64,000 bases of DNA from Corallococcus macrosporus DSM 14697. GTDB taxonomy: Bacteria; Myxococcota; Myxococcia; Myxococcales; Myxococcaceae. The stretch lies in assembly GCF_002305895.1 (NCBI RefSeq), contig NZ_CP022203.1, forward strand, positions 1,714,501-1,778,500. Direction: 5' to 3'. Made by a program: the position numbers and the translations under genes. Shown one piece after another: positions 37,798 through 48,408 of this stretch (its first letter is position 1; each line of letters begins with the position of its first letter). Below the pieces are notes generated by a model. That model was not told the origin of the DNA and searched no databases. It saw only the letters and a list, made by a program, of their open reading frames with translations.

Positions 37798-38760
37798 TTA
37801 CTTCAGCAGGCCATTCTCACGCAGGCGCTGCTTGAGGAAGGCATCCGCGGTGATGGGGGCATGCCGCGCCGGTGAGTCCGCCGTCTGGGTGCAGGGCAGG
37901 GCCTGGAGCACGCAGTCGGCATACGGGTGGACGAAGAAGGGCATCGAGTAGCGCACCGTGTCCTCTTCCTTGCCGCGCGGGTTCACCACCCGGTGCGTGG
38001 TGGCGGGGATGATTTCGTTCGTCACGCGGCTGAGCATGTCGCCCGAGTCGACGACAATCTGCCCACGCAGCGTGTCCACCGGGAGCCATTCTCCGTCGCG
38101 GGTGAGCAGCTCCAGGCCGCCCGCGGTGCCCTCGCAGAGCAGGGTGATGAGGTTGATGTCCTCGTGCTCGGCGGCGCGCACGCCTCCGGGGATGAAGCGC
38201 TCCTTCAGCGGCGGGTAGTGGATGAGCCGCAGCACGGAGTTGCCGTCGGTGGCCATGCCGCTGAAGGTGTCGCGCGCCACGCCGAAGTACTCGGCGAGCG
38301 CCTGGAGCATGACGCCCGCCGCGCCATCCAACGCGTTGAAGAGCGACAGCGTGTGCTCGCGGAAGGTGGGCACCTCGGTGGGCCAGACGTTGGGGCCATA
38401 GCGCTCGCGGTACCTGTGCTCGGGCGGCAGCTCGCGGCCCACGTGCCAGAACTCCTTCAAGTCACCCACCTGGCGATTCTTGGCGTGCTCCTGGCCGTAG
38501 CCGATGTAGCCGCGCTGACCGCCGTGGGCGGCCTGGGCGTACTGGGCCTTGGTGGCCTCCGGCAGGGAGAAGAAGCGCTCCACGTCCGTGTACGTGCGGC
38601 GGATGAGGCCGTCGTCGATGCCGTGGCCTTCCACCGTGACGAAGCCGAACTCCTTGATGCCGTCGCCGAACACCTGAACGAAGCGGGCCCGCTCCTGGGG
38701 TGTGCCCGTGCGGTAGTGGGACAGGTTGACGATGGGGATGCGGCGCGGGGATGGCGACAT
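37798..38760 (-). CDS. 2-oxoglutarate/Fe(II)-dependent oxygenase (isopenicillin N synthase-like)
   Basis: 320 residues, non-heme iron oxygenase. The N-terminal DIOX_N part (IPIVNLSHY, EFGFVTVEGHGIDDGLI) and the double-stranded beta-helix core are present. Iron ligands are His199, Asp201 (HEDINL) and His256 (THRVVN); Arg270 and Ser272 (RYSMPFF) would bind 2-oxoglutarate. All catalytic residues are intact, so it should be active; the substrate is unknown. The start ATG 38760 is set at MSPSPRRIPIVNL. It is paired with the nitrilase-like pseudoenzyme, which hints at a common pathway acting on a small amide or amino-acid-like compound (inference). Confidence 0.88.
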   Translation of the reverse strand: MSPSPRRIPIVNLSHYRTGTPQERARFVQVFGDGIKEFGFVTVEGHGIDDGLIRRTYTDVERFFSLPEATKAQYAQAAHGGQRGYIGYGQEHAKNRQVGDLKEFWHVGRELPPEHRYRERYGPNVWPTEVPTFREHTLSLFNALDGAAGVMLQALAEYFGVARDTFSGMATDGNSVLRLIHYPPLKERFIPGGVRAAEHEDINLITLLCEGTAGGLELLTRDGEWLPVDTLRGQIVVDSGDMLSRVTNEIIPATTHRVVNPRGKEEDTVRYSMPFFVHPYADCVLQALPCTQTADSPARHAPITADAFLKQRLRENGLLK

Positions 38761-38934
38761 GCGGCCGCACTCTACCCACCCTGATGGATTGTCGGCACGC
38801 ACAGCGTCCGCCAGAGGACCCCGTTCTGCGACCGTGGCGTCGGAGGTGCGGCACCAGCGGACATCCGCCCTCATTCCCAGTGGAAGTCAGTGCTCCCAGG
38901 TTCCATGTTGGGCGGGCAGGTTGGGGGGAGGCGG

Positions 38935-41004
38935 ATGCCCGAGGTGAGCAGCGGTGGCGGGTGTGCGGTGTGTGGCCGGCGGCATGGGACGGAGGCCTCG
39001 TGTCCGACGCTGGTGCGCGCGGACGTGGGGGGTGGAGGGACGGCGCGTCCCAGGTGCGCCCCGACGGTGGAGGCACAGGACCCCTTGGTGGGGACCCGGT
39101 GCGGGAGCTTCCGGTTGACGCGGCGCCTGGGCCGAGGCGGCATGGGCTCCGTCTACCTGGGCGAGCACGTCTCGATTGGCAGCCGGGTCGCGGTGAAGGT
39201 GCTGCACGCGCACCTGACGATGTACCCGGAGCTGGTGCAGCGCTTCCATGCGGAGGCGCGGGCGGTGAACCTCATCGGCCACGAGAACATCGTCAGCATC
39301 TTCGACATGGATGCCGCGCCGCCGCGCCCCTACCTCATCATGGAGCTGCTGGATGGCTCCCCGTTGTCCGCGTGGGTGGGCACGCCCCTGGCCGCGGGCG
39401 CGGTCGTCTCGGTGTTGTCGCAGGTGTGCGACGCGCTCCAGGCCGCGCATGCGCGAGGCATCGTCCACCGCGACTTGAAGCCGGACAACATCTTCCTGGT
39501 CCGCCGCAAGCGGAGCGCTCCCTTCGTGAAGGTGTTGGATTTCGGCATCGCCAAGCTGGCGGACGCGCACATGCCGCAGACGCACGCGGGCATCATCGTG
39601 GGGACGCCTGAATACATGGCCCCCGAGCAGTCCCTGGGGCGGGGCGTGGATGGCCGCGCGGACCTGTACGCCCTGGGCGTCATCGCCTATCAGCTCCTCA
39701 CCGGCCGGCTTCCCTTCAACGACGAGGGCCTGACGGCGCAGCTCGTGGCCCATCAGCTCCGGCCGCCGCCGCCGCCCAGCTCGGTGTATCCGGCGGTGTC
39801 CGCGGCGCTGGAGCACGTCATCCTGCGCGCGCTGGCCAAGAAGCCCGAGGACCGGTACCCGTCCATCGCCGCGTTCCGCGACGCGTTGCAGGTGGCCCTC
39901 GTCGAGCACCAGCGCGTGTCGGCGCGGAAGACGCGCCCGGGAGGACACCCGGTGCTCGAGCAGGCGCCCGTCGCGTCCATGGCGCGCGTCCAGGCTCGGC
40001 TCCCATCGGGCTCGCGAGCGGGGCCATTGCCTTCCCTGCTGGCGGGCGCGCCCCTGCGCCGCCCGCCCTCCGCCGCACCCACGGCGTCACCTCGCGCCTC
40101 CAACGTGGAGGTGCCGGTGCAGGTCGTCCTGCGTCCAGGAGAGAGCCCCGTGCGGCTGCGGGGCAGCGGCTTGTCGCGGGGCGGTCTGTTCCTCCATGGC
40201 GGGCGCTTCCTGCCACCGCTGTGCGCGCGGTTGCCCGTGGTGCTGGAGCTGGCGTCGGGGCCGCTGTCCGTCATGTGTGAGGTGGTGCGGCTCGTTCCAC
40301 CCGCGCAGGCCCGCGTGTGGGGGATGCCCACCGGCTTCGGCGTCCAGTTCGTGGAGGCCACCGCCGTGCTCAAGGCCGCGGTGGATGCGCTCCTCCAGGG
40401 AGACCCGGTGCGCGAGGCCCCCTCCGCGCCGTCCGCCGAGGATCCGGCCGTGGCGCGCCTGCTGGAGGCCTGGCGTCAGCGCTCGGCCGGGGACGCGTAC
40501 GCGGTGCTGGCGCTGGATCAGGACTCGGACATGGTCACGGTGCGCCTGCGGACCCGCGAGGCCTGGCGCTCCCTGGAGTCCCTGGAGCAGCATCCGCTGA
40601 CGCCTCCCCAGCGCGCCCAGGTGGACGCGCTCCGCGTCCGCGTCCGGGAGGCGGCCGAGGCCCTGGGCGCCACGGCGCACCGCGCCCTCTACGATGCCTG
40701 GCGCGGCAATCACCGCGGCGTGGCGAAGTGCCTGGAGGCCGGGCTGACCGCCGAGCAGCTCGAGTCCCTGCGGCGCGAGTTCCTGTCGCGCAGGCCCCAG
40801 GCCATGGGCTCGGCGCGGATCCACTTCCAGTCCGGGGGCGCCCTGGAGCGCGAGGGCCGCCTCTCCCAGGCGCTGGAGCAGTACGAGCGGGGGTTGAGGC
40901 TCGCGCCGCTGGAGGTGGACATGCTCCAGCGCTACCGCAGGCTCCGCCGGGTGCTGGGCGGGCGGCCGGCGGTGGCCGGACATGACAGGGCCCGGTCACC
41001 TTGA
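38935..41004 (+). CDS. Ser/Thr protein kinase with zinc-ribbon-like start, PilZ-like and TPR regions
   Basis: 689 residues. Residues 10-23 form a Cys/His knuckle (C10-x2-C13, His17, Cys23). The kinase domain (about 58-330) has the glycine loop GRGGMGSVY, Lys88 (VAVKVL), HRDLKPDN with Asp180, DFGIAKL and APEQ, so it should be active. A Pro/Ala-rich linker follows, then a PilZ-like domain (about 390-485: LRGSGLSRGGLFL ... GMPTGFGVQFVE), a degenerate J-like segment (DAYAVLALDQ ... HRALYDAWRG) and a C-terminal TPR (LEQYERGLRLAPLEV). No membrane helix, so it is a cytosolic Hanks-type kinase. The PilZ part lacks a clear RxxxR c-di-GMP motif. Start ATG 38935 has GGGGAGG; earlier in-frame starts exist at 38905 and 38890. 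Confidence 0.88.
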   Translation: MPEVSSGGGCAVCGRRHGTEASCPTLVRADVGGGGTARPRCAPTVEAQDPLVGTRCGSFRLTRRLGRGGMGSVYLGEHVSIGSRVAVKVLHAHLTMYPELVQRFHAEARAVNLIGHENIVSIFDMDAAPPRPYLIMELLDGSPLSAWVGTPLAAGAVVSVLSQVCDALQAAHARGIVHRDLKPDNIFLVRRKRSAPFVKVLDFGIAKLADAHMPQTHAGIIVGTPEYMAPEQSLGRGVDGRADLYALGVIAYQLLTGRLPFNDEGLTAQLVAHQLRPPPPPSSVYPAVSAALEHVILRALAKKPEDRYPSIAAFRDALQVALVEHQRVSARKTRPGGHPVLEQAPVASMARVQARLPSGSRAGPLPSLLAGAPLRRPPSAAPTASPRASNVEVPVQVVLRPGESPVRLRGSGLSRGGLFLHGGRFLPPLCARLPVVLELASGPLSVMCEVVRLVPPAQARVWGMPTGFGVQFVEATAVLKAAVDALLQGDPVREAPSAPSAEDPAVARLLEAWRQRSAGDAYAVLALDQDSDMVTVRLRTREAWRSLESLEQHPLTPPQRAQVDALRVRVREAAEALGATAHRALYDAWRGNHRGVAKCLEAGLTAEQLESLRREFLSRRPQAMGSARIHFQSGGALEREGRLSQALEQYERGLRLAPLEVDMLQRYRRLRRVLGGRPAVAGHDRARSP

Positions 41005-41020
41005 AGCAGGTGCCGGGCCC
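40988..41020. terminator. Strong hairpin across the kinase stop codon
   Basis: 13-bp stem GGGCCCGG-(T)-CACCT / AGGTG-CCGGGCCC with one bulged T and a 6-nt loop. It overlaps the stop (41002-41004) and lies 41 bp from the end of the convergent lipoprotein gene. Probably bidirectional. Confidence 0.65.
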
Positions 41021-41061
41021 GGGATTGCACGACGGCGCGAGTCAGGCTCACGCCGCGTCGG

Positions 41062-41430
41062 CTACTCGCCGCAGGTCTCGCTGACGCCCTCGATCTTCTC
41101 GGAGCAGGCCACGAACTCAGCCGACCAGGCCTCGATGTTCGAGCTCTGGCACCGGGGAAGGTCGCTCAGGCAGTCCGCCATGGCTTGATACTTGTCCTTA
41201 TCGGAGTCCGAGCAGCTATCCATGGCCTCGCGGCACTCGTTGAGCCCCTCCTCATCCACATCGATGTTGGGGAGGTACTGAGCGATCTCCGGACAACCCT
41301 CGACCTTGTCCGTGAGGGCCCTATAGCCGTCCGCGATGTCCTCGCAGAGGTCCCCGCCGTCATCGCCGCCGCAGCCGGTGCCGAAAACAAGAGCGCTGCT
41401 GGCCACGAGACCGATCAAAAGCTTCTTCAT
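41062..41430 (-). CDS. Small Cys-rich acidic lipoprotein
   Basis: 122 residues. MKKLLIGLVASSALVFGTGC is a clear lipoprotein signal with lipobox F-G-T-G-C (Cys20). The mature part is acidic with eight more cysteines, spaced so that four disulfides are possible (CEDI, EGCPE, NECREAMDSC, MADCLSDLPRC, FVACSEK, ETCGE), and is otherwise helical. Such small secreted Cys-rich lipoproteins are common in myxobacteria; I recognise no function. It is divergent from rplU. Confidence 0.82.
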   Translation of the reverse strand: MKKLLIGLVASSALVFGTGCGGDDGGDLCEDIADGYRALTDKVEGCPEIAQYLPNIDVDEEGLNECREAMDSCSDSDKDKYQAMADCLSDLPRCQSSNIEAWSAEFVACSEKIEGVSETCGE

Positions 41431-41562
41431 TGTAGTTCCCCCTCAAGGCGAGGTTGTGGGGCGTGGCTCACGAAAGGCGGCCGAAAGCCCGGTTTCCCAG
41501 TTAACATTTCCCTAGGGGGCGAGTAAACGGCCGGGGAGTCGCAGTCTGATCCTTCAACCACC

Positions 41563-41591
41563 TTGACTCCCCAGGGTATCTCCCGTAAATC
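41563..41591 (+). promoter_or_regulatory. Candidate promoter of rplU-rpmA-obg
   Basis: -35 TTGACT (41563-41568) and -10 TAAATC (41586-41591) with a 17-bp spacer. A start near 41598 would leave a leader of about 90 nt before rplU, room for an autoregulatory RNA, though I see no known L21 leader structure. Confidence 0.42.
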
Positions 41592-41686
41592 CCGCCGCCT
41601 TTGGCGCAATTGGATGGTCCACCCGTCCGAAATGCGCGGTCGATTCCACGGGTTGACCCAACCCGACAGATGACAGGGGTTTGACG

Positions 41687-41995
41687 ATGTACGCAGTGAT
41701 TCGCACGGGCGGGAAGCAGTACCGCGTCGCCGAGGGCGACGTGGTCCGGATCGAGAAGATCGCGGGCGACGTCGGGGCCGAAGTGACCTTCACGGAGATC
41801 CTGATGCTCGGTGGTTCGGACAGCCCGAAGGTGGGCCAGCCGACCGTCGCGGGCGCCAAGGTCGTGGGCAAGGTCCTGGCTCAGGACAAGCACCGCCGCG
41901 TCCTCCACTTCCGGAAGGAGAAGGAGGGCTGGACCCGCCGCCGCGGTCACCGTCAGCCGTACACCGAGGTGAAGGTCACCTCCATCGCCGGCTAG
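41687..41995 (+). CDS. rplU: Ribosomal protein L21
   Basis: 102 residues, 50S subunit protein that binds 23S r[21 protein letters not shown] and [24 protein letters not shown] are diagnostic. AGGGG is 8 nt before ATG 41687. First gene of the rplU-rpmA-obg cluster, a widely conserved order. Confidence 0.97.
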   Translation: MYAVIRTGGKQYRVAEGDVVRIEKIAGDVGAEVTFTEILMLGGSDSPKVGQPTVAGAKVVGKVLAQDKHRRVLHFRKEKEGWTRRRGHRQPYTEVKVTSIAG

Positions 41996-42034
41996 TCCGG
42001 GCGGTTTCACCTCAAACTTCAGGAGCAAGGTGTC

Positions 42035-42310
42035 ATGGCTCATAAAAAGGGACAGGGTTCTTCGCGCAACGGCCGCGATTCCAACCCGCAGTATCGTGGC
42101 GTGAAGGTGTACGGCGGTGAGACGGTGTCGGCGGGCAGCATCCTCGTCCGTCAGCTCGGCACGGTCATCCACGCCGGCGCCAACGTGAAGCTCGGCCGCG
42201 ACTTCACCCTCTACTCGGTGGTGGACGGCGTGGTGAAGTACGAGCGCCTGGGCCGCGACCGGAAGAAGGTCTCGGTCTACCCGGCCGCCGCTGAGCAGGC
42301 GAGCGCCTGA
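42035..42310 (+). CDS. rpmA: Ribosomal protein L27
   Basis: 91 residues. [17 protein letters not shown] is the unstructured N-terminus that reaches the peptidyl-transferase centre; the rest ([35 protein letters not shown]) is the L27 core. The N-terminus starts directly with the mature AHKKG, so no prior processing is needed. 39 bp after rplU. Confidence 0.97.
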   Translation: MAHKKGQGSSRNGRDSNPQYRGVKVYGGETVSAGSILVRQLGTVIHAGANVKLGRDFTLYSVVDGVVKYERLGRDRKKVSVYPAAAEQASA

Positions 42311-42328
42311 CGGCTGGCCGGTCCTTGA

Positions 42329-44437
<2,109 letters not shown>

Positions 44438-44441
44438 GGCC

Positions 44442-45119
44442 ATGTCGGGTGGTGGTGCGCGCTACGAGCGCTACGAGCGGGAGCAGTTCGAGCCGGAGCA
44501 GTTCCTGCTCGACGTGCGCAAGGAGAAGATTGACCGCGTCGTCAGTCACCGGACGCGCAACTTCACGGTGGTCCTCGACCGGTTGGAGGACAGCTTCAAC
44601 ATGGCCGCGGTGCTGCGCACCTGTGAGTCCATGGGCGTGCAGGAAGTCCACATCGTCATCAACCCGGAGGCCCCCTTCGTTCCCAACTCGAGGGTGGCCC
44701 AGGGCTGCGACAAGTGGCTGGACGTGAAGCTGTACAAGAGCTTCGCCGAGTGCCGCGAGCACCTGAAGTCCCGAGGCTTCTCGCTGTACGCCTCCGCCAT
44801 CCAGGACGGGGCCACCAGCCTCTACACGCTGCGCTTCGACGGGAAGATGGCGCTCGTGTTCGGCAACGAGCGCCACGGCGTGAGCGACGAGGTCCTGGCC
44901 GGCGTGGACGGCACGTTCTGGGTTCCCATGAAGGGGTTCAGCCAGAGCCTGAACATCTCCGCCGCCGCGTCCGCCTGCATCAGCCGGGCGATTGCCTGGC
45001 GGGACGAGCACCTGGGGCAGTCGGGAGACCTCTCCCCCGAGGATGCCCAGGCCCTGCGCGAGCGCTTCTACGTGCTGGCCATCAAACAGAGGAAGCGCCT
45101 GTTCAAGAAGGCCCCGTGA
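44442..45119 (+). CDS. trmH: tRNA (guanosine-18-2'-O)-methyltransferase
   Basis: 225-residue SpoU (SPOUT) methyltransferase that methylates the ribose of G18 in the D-loop of tRNAs. Motif 1 NMAAVLRTCESMGV, motif 2 LVFGNERHGVSDE and motif 3 PMKGFSQSLNISAAASACI build the trefoil-knot SAM site, and the C-terminal basic part (KQRKRLFKK) binds tRNA. The size and extra N-terminal helix fit TrmH better than RlmB. 4 bp after obg. Confidence 0.9.
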   Translation: MSGGGARYERYEREQFEPEQFLLDVRKEKIDRVVSHRTRNFTVVLDRLEDSFNMAAVLRTCESMGVQEVHIVINPEAPFVPNSRVAQGCDKWLDVKLYKSFAECREHLKSRGFSLYASAIQDGATSLYTLRFDGKMALVFGNERHGVSDEVLAGVDGTFWVPMKGFSQSLNISAAASACISRAIAWRDEHLGQSGDLSPEDAQALRERFYVLAIKQRKRLFKKAP

Positions 45120-45193
45120 ATGCCGGGGCCCAGGCCCCGTCGGGATGGTTTAGATGGACACCACGGGCCCAGGCCCGTCTGGAGATGCACGTC

Positions 45194-45928
45194 ATGTTCC
45201 TCGAAGCCCTGCTCGCCACGCTCCTGTCCGCCCCCGCCACCCCCGCCGCTGCCCAGGCGAAGCCGCCTCCCGCGGCCCAGACGGCACCCGCGGCCAGCGC
45301 GCCCGCGGCCCCTGCCGCCGCGAAGCCCATGACGCCGGAAGTGAAGTCCCTGGTGGACCGGATGCAGGCCTTCTACGAGAAGACCGGCGACTTCCGCGCG
45401 GGCTTCCGCCAGGACTACAAGTACAAGACGTTCCGCCGCACGCAGACGTCCGAGGGCACCGTCACCTACAAGAAGCCTGGCCTCATGCGCTGGGAGTACC
45501 TGAAGCCCTCGCCGCGCACCTTCGTGCTGGCGGGCAACAAGGTGTACGCGTACGACCCGGCGGCGCAGAGCCTCACCGTGGCCAACGTGGACACCAGCCA
45601 GCTCTCCGCGTCGGTGACGTTCCTCTTCGGCAAGGGGAAGCTCGCGGACGAGTTCAACATCACCAAGGGCACCTGCAAGGACTGCAAGGGCACGCTGCTG
45701 GTGTTGGACCCGCTGAAGAACGAGCCGCGCTTCCGTCAGGTCCGTCTGGAGGTGGACCCGTCCACGGCCCAGGTGCTCAAGAGCACGGTGGTGGACCCGG
45801 ACGGCAGCGAGAACGCCATCACCTTCCTCGACCTGAAGACGAACGTGGGCATCGACACGGACAGCTTCAAGCTGGACGTGCCGGACGACACCCGCGTGGA
45901 CGACTTCACCAAGGCGAAGAAGCAGTAA
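45194..45928 (+). CDS. lolA: Outer-membrane lipoprotein carrier LolA
   Basis: 244 residues. Periplasmic shuttle that moves lipoproteins from LolCDE to the outer membrane. Signal peptide MFLEALLATLLSAPATPAAA, then a Pro/Ala-rich spacer to about residue 45, unusual for LolA, then the LolA half-barrel (LVDRMQAFYEKTGDFRAGFRQDYK, GTVTYKKPGLMRWEYLKPSPRTFVLAG). A CxxC pair (GTCKDCKGTL) is extra. The many lipoproteins in the window give it clear work. ATG 45194 has GGAG 9 nt upstream; ATG 45185 lacks spacing. Confidence 0.9.
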   Translation: MFLEALLATLLSAPATPAAAQAKPPPAAQTAPAASAPAAPAAAKPMTPEVKSLVDRMQAFYEKTGDFRAGFRQDYKYKTFRRTQTSEGTVTYKKPGLMRWEYLKPSPRTFVLAGNKVYAYDPAAQSLTVANVDTSQLSASVTFLFGKGKLADEFNITKGTCKDCKGTLLVLDPLKNEPRFRQVRLEVDPSTAQVLKSTVVDPDGSENAITFLDLKTNVGIDTDSFKLDVPDDTRVDDFTKAKKQ

Positions 45929-45938
45929 CCTGCGGAGC

Positions 45939-47363
45939 GTGCGTCGCGCGTTCCTGCTGATGGGGTTGATGGGGCTGGCCGCTTCCGGGTGCCACCGGGA
46001 GCCGGCCGCCCACGCCGCCAGTCCGAAGGGCTTCCTCGGTCAGACGTTGCCGCTGCTGGCCTCGCCCGCGCTGCGGCTCACCGTGGCGGGCCGGTTGGGG
46101 ACGCGGCCGGTGCCGGTGGTGCTGGACGTGGCGCGGCCCCTGTCGCTCGTGTCGAAAGGCTGCTTCGACGGCGAGCTCCCCGCGCCCGAGGGCACCATCC
46201 GCGCGCCGGAGCCCGCCGGAGGCTTCCGCTCCTGGCCCGTGGTGCCGCTGCCCGCCTTCTCCGTGGGCCCGGTCCGCTCCCCCGTGCGCACCGCGGGCCT
46301 GTCCGGCGAGAAGGCCTGCGCGGTGACGCTGGGCGCGGACGTCCTGGAGTTCTACGCGCTCACCGTGGACCCGCTGCGGCGGGAGGTCACCTTCACCGCC
46401 TCGCGCCCGCGCGTGGACTACGCGGCGGAGGCAGCGGCGACGGAGGCCTCGCGCGAGGTGCACGTGGTGGAGCTCGACCGTGAGCCGCTGGGAGACTGGC
46501 CCCTGCTGGCCGCGCGGATGACGCAGGGCGGAGCGGAGCTCACCGGCCCCTTCGTCCTGGGCTCGCGCGAACCCTTCTCCCGCGTGTCCGCGCGGCTGGC
46601 CCAGGCGCAGGGACTCCAGCCGCTCGAGACCGCCGCCAACCTCCCGCCGCGCACCTTCGCGCTGGATGCCGTGGAGGTCGCCGAGGGCGTGGGCGCCCGC
46701 CCGCTGGTGGTGGAGGCCGCCGGGCGCTGGAACTCACCGAGCAGCCTGGGCCGCCTGGGGCCGGACGTCTGGGGCCGCTTCACCGCGACGCTCGACGCGA
46801 AGGGCGGGGCCCTGGTGCTGCGGCGTCCTCGGGTTCGTCCCTCGGAAGGCGCCACCGCCAGCCACTGCGCCGCGCCCGACGGCACCTTCCGTGAAGAGGC
46901 GTGCTACGGCCTGCACGTGCGGCGCGAGCCGGACGGGAGCGTCTCGGTCAGCGGCGCCGTGTACCGGGACCTGCCAGAAGGCGGGCGGCTCCACCTGGAG
47001 GCCCTGGGGCCGGATGGGCAGAAGCTGCTGAGTGGCTGCGGCGTGGGGCTGAGCTTCCCCGCCACCAGCCGGGGCCTGACGACGCAGCACCGCCTCCCCT
47101 GGCGTTCGCTGGCGCAGGCGCTGCCTGCCTGCCACGCGGCGCTGTCCACCGCGCGGGACTTCACGCTGGGCCTGTTCGAGGAGGGCCGCCAGCCCGAATG
47201 CCCCACGGCCTGCGCCTTCGTCACGGAGGCCGCCTCGCGCCGCACCGTGTGTGAATGCCAGCCCACGCCGCTGGGCGAGGGCGTGGCCATGCCGGCGCGT
47301 GGAGCGCCCTCGCGCGAGCCCCCGCCTGAGGAGCGGGAGCTGGAGCCGGAGGACCCTCGCTAG
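45939..47363 (+). CDS. Lipoprotein of retropepsin-like appearance
   Basis: 474 residues from a GTG 10 bp after lolA. MRRAFLLMGLMGLAASGC is a lipoprotein signal (Cys18). The first domain contains PVPVVLDVARPLSLVSKGC, which has the strand-Asp-turn layout of the aspartyl protease (retropepsin) fold but reads D-V-A instead of D-T/S-G, and a second similar half follows (MTQGGAELTGPFVLGSREPF). Without the D-T-G it is unlikely to be active. The C-terminal third has paired cysteines (CYGLHV, SGCGVG, PACH, CPTACAFV, CECQ). Co-transcription with lolA is likely. I know no assigned family. Confidence 0.7.
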   Translation: MRRAFLLMGLMGLAASGCHREPAAHAASPKGFLGQTLPLLASPALRLTVAGRLGTRPVPVVLDVARPLSLVSKGCFDGELPAPEGTIRAPEPAGGFRSWPVVPLPAFSVGPVRSPVRTAGLSGEKACAVTLGADVLEFYALTVDPLRREVTFTASRPRVDYAAEAAATEASREVHVVELDREPLGDWPLLAARMTQGGAELTGPFVLGSREPFSRVSARLAQAQGLQPLETAANLPPRTFALDAVEVAEGVGARPLVVEAAGRWNSPSSLGRLGPDVWGRFTATLDAKGGALVLRRPRVRPSEGATASHCAAPDGTFREEACYGLHVRREPDGSVSVSGAVYRDLPEGGRLHLEALGPDGQKLLSGCGVGLSFPATSRGLTTQHRLPWRSLAQALPACHAALSTARDFTLGLFEEGRQPECPTACAFVTEAASRRTVCECQPTPLGEGVAMPARGAPSREPPPEERELEPEDPR

Positions 47364-47409
47364 CGTTGCCTGGACAGGGGCCGGGGTGCTGCGCTCTCCT
47401 CTGGCGCAC

Positions 47410-48375
47410 ATGCGCCCGTCTCCCACCGAGTTTGATCGTCAGTACACCGAACAGCGCCGCTCCATCGAGCTGGCCCGCCGCTACCTGGAGAAGGAGGGCG
47501 TCACGCGGATGTACGACGCCCTCACCAAGGAAGTGGAGCGGGGCCGCTTGTCCGTGCAGGACGCGAGCGGCGCCATCCGCTTCGGGCTGCTGGCCCTCAT
47601 TGAACGCGTGGCGGAGCGCGTGGGGCACACGCGCTACGTCGACATGCTGAAGGACGAGGAGATGCTGGCCGCGCTCCGCTCCCTCCTGGACGACCTCTGC
47701 CGGCGCAAGGGCGTGGACACCTTCGAGTTCCGCCAGCAGTGGGCCCACACCAACCTCCAGGCCGTGCTGCGCGACTGGCACCTGGTGGTGCACGAGGAGC
47801 GGGGCCGGCAGCGCTACGAGGTGGCCGCGGACCTGGCCCGGCGCCTGGTGGCGGAGACGCCGGGGACGGTGCTGGCGGAGACGCTGAAGCTGCCCACGGA
47901 CGCCTTCGTGCTGCTGGCCTCGCCCGAGGCGGGGCTCGTGGGCCGCGGCCCGGACGGCGCGCCCGCGCCCATCACCGAAATCTACGTGGTGGAGTCCCCC
48001 GCCCCCGAGGGCAAGGCGTGGTTCCTCTGGCTCAGCATGCGGGACTCGGAGAACCGCGCGGCGCGGGCCCTCATCAACGTCTACCTGCAGGACGGCAAGA
48101 CGCTGGATGACGCCATCGCCTTCACCCGGGAGCAGGGCGGGCCGCAGCAGGACGCGGGCTGGGAGGACTGCTGCCGGCTGCTCGCGGGCGTGGCGCGGCA
48201 CCTGGCCGAAGGCGGGCCCGTGCGCGAGCACTGGTACGACGCCACCGCGCGCGAGCTCCACGAGAAGCTGGCGGCGACGCCCAAGTCAGCCAAGGCGGAC
48301 CGGGAGAAGCTGCGCGAGCGCCTGCGCGCCGTCAGCCCGGGCCGCACCCGGGTGCTGGAGGAGCCCTCGCGCTGA
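47410..48375 (+). CDS. Helical cytoplasmic protein, unknown function
   Basis: 321 residues. No signal or membrane helix. Amphipathic helices dominate the first 130 residues (RYLEKEGVTRMYDALTKEVERG), then mixed strands (TLKLPTDAFVLLAS, ITEIYVVES, WFLWLSMRDSENRAARALINVY) and a basic C-terminus. I recognise no domain. It lies 46 bp after the lipoprotein gene and may end that transcript; a strong hairpin on its stop codon separates it from convergent rimO. The ATG at 47410 lacks a good ribosome binding site. Confidence 0.65.
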   Translation: MRPSPTEFDRQYTEQRRSIELARRYLEKEGVTRMYDALTKEVERGRLSVQDASGAIRFGLLALIERVAERVGHTRYVDMLKDEEMLAALRSLLDDLCRRKGVDTFEFRQQWAHTNLQAVLRDWHLVVHEERGRQRYEVAADLARRLVAETPGTVLAETLKLPTDAFVLLASPEAGLVGRGPDGAPAPITEIYVVESPAPEGKAWFLWLSMRDSENRAARALINVYLQDGKTLDDAIAFTREQGGPQQDAGWEDCCRLLAGVARHLAEGGPVREHWYDATARELHEKLAATPKSAKADREKLRERLRAVSPGRTRVLEEPSR

Positions 48376-48385
48376 GGAGGGCTCC
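48360..48385. terminator. Hairpin on the stop codon between convergent genes
   Basis: 9-bp perfect stem GGAGCCCTC (48360-48368) / GAGGGCTCC (48377-48385) with an 8-nt loop. It surrounds the TGA at 48373-48375 and lies 23 bp from the end of rimO, so it may serve both. Confidence 0.6.
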
Positions 48386-48408
48386 CTCGGCGTCCGGTGC
48401 CTTCGCGC

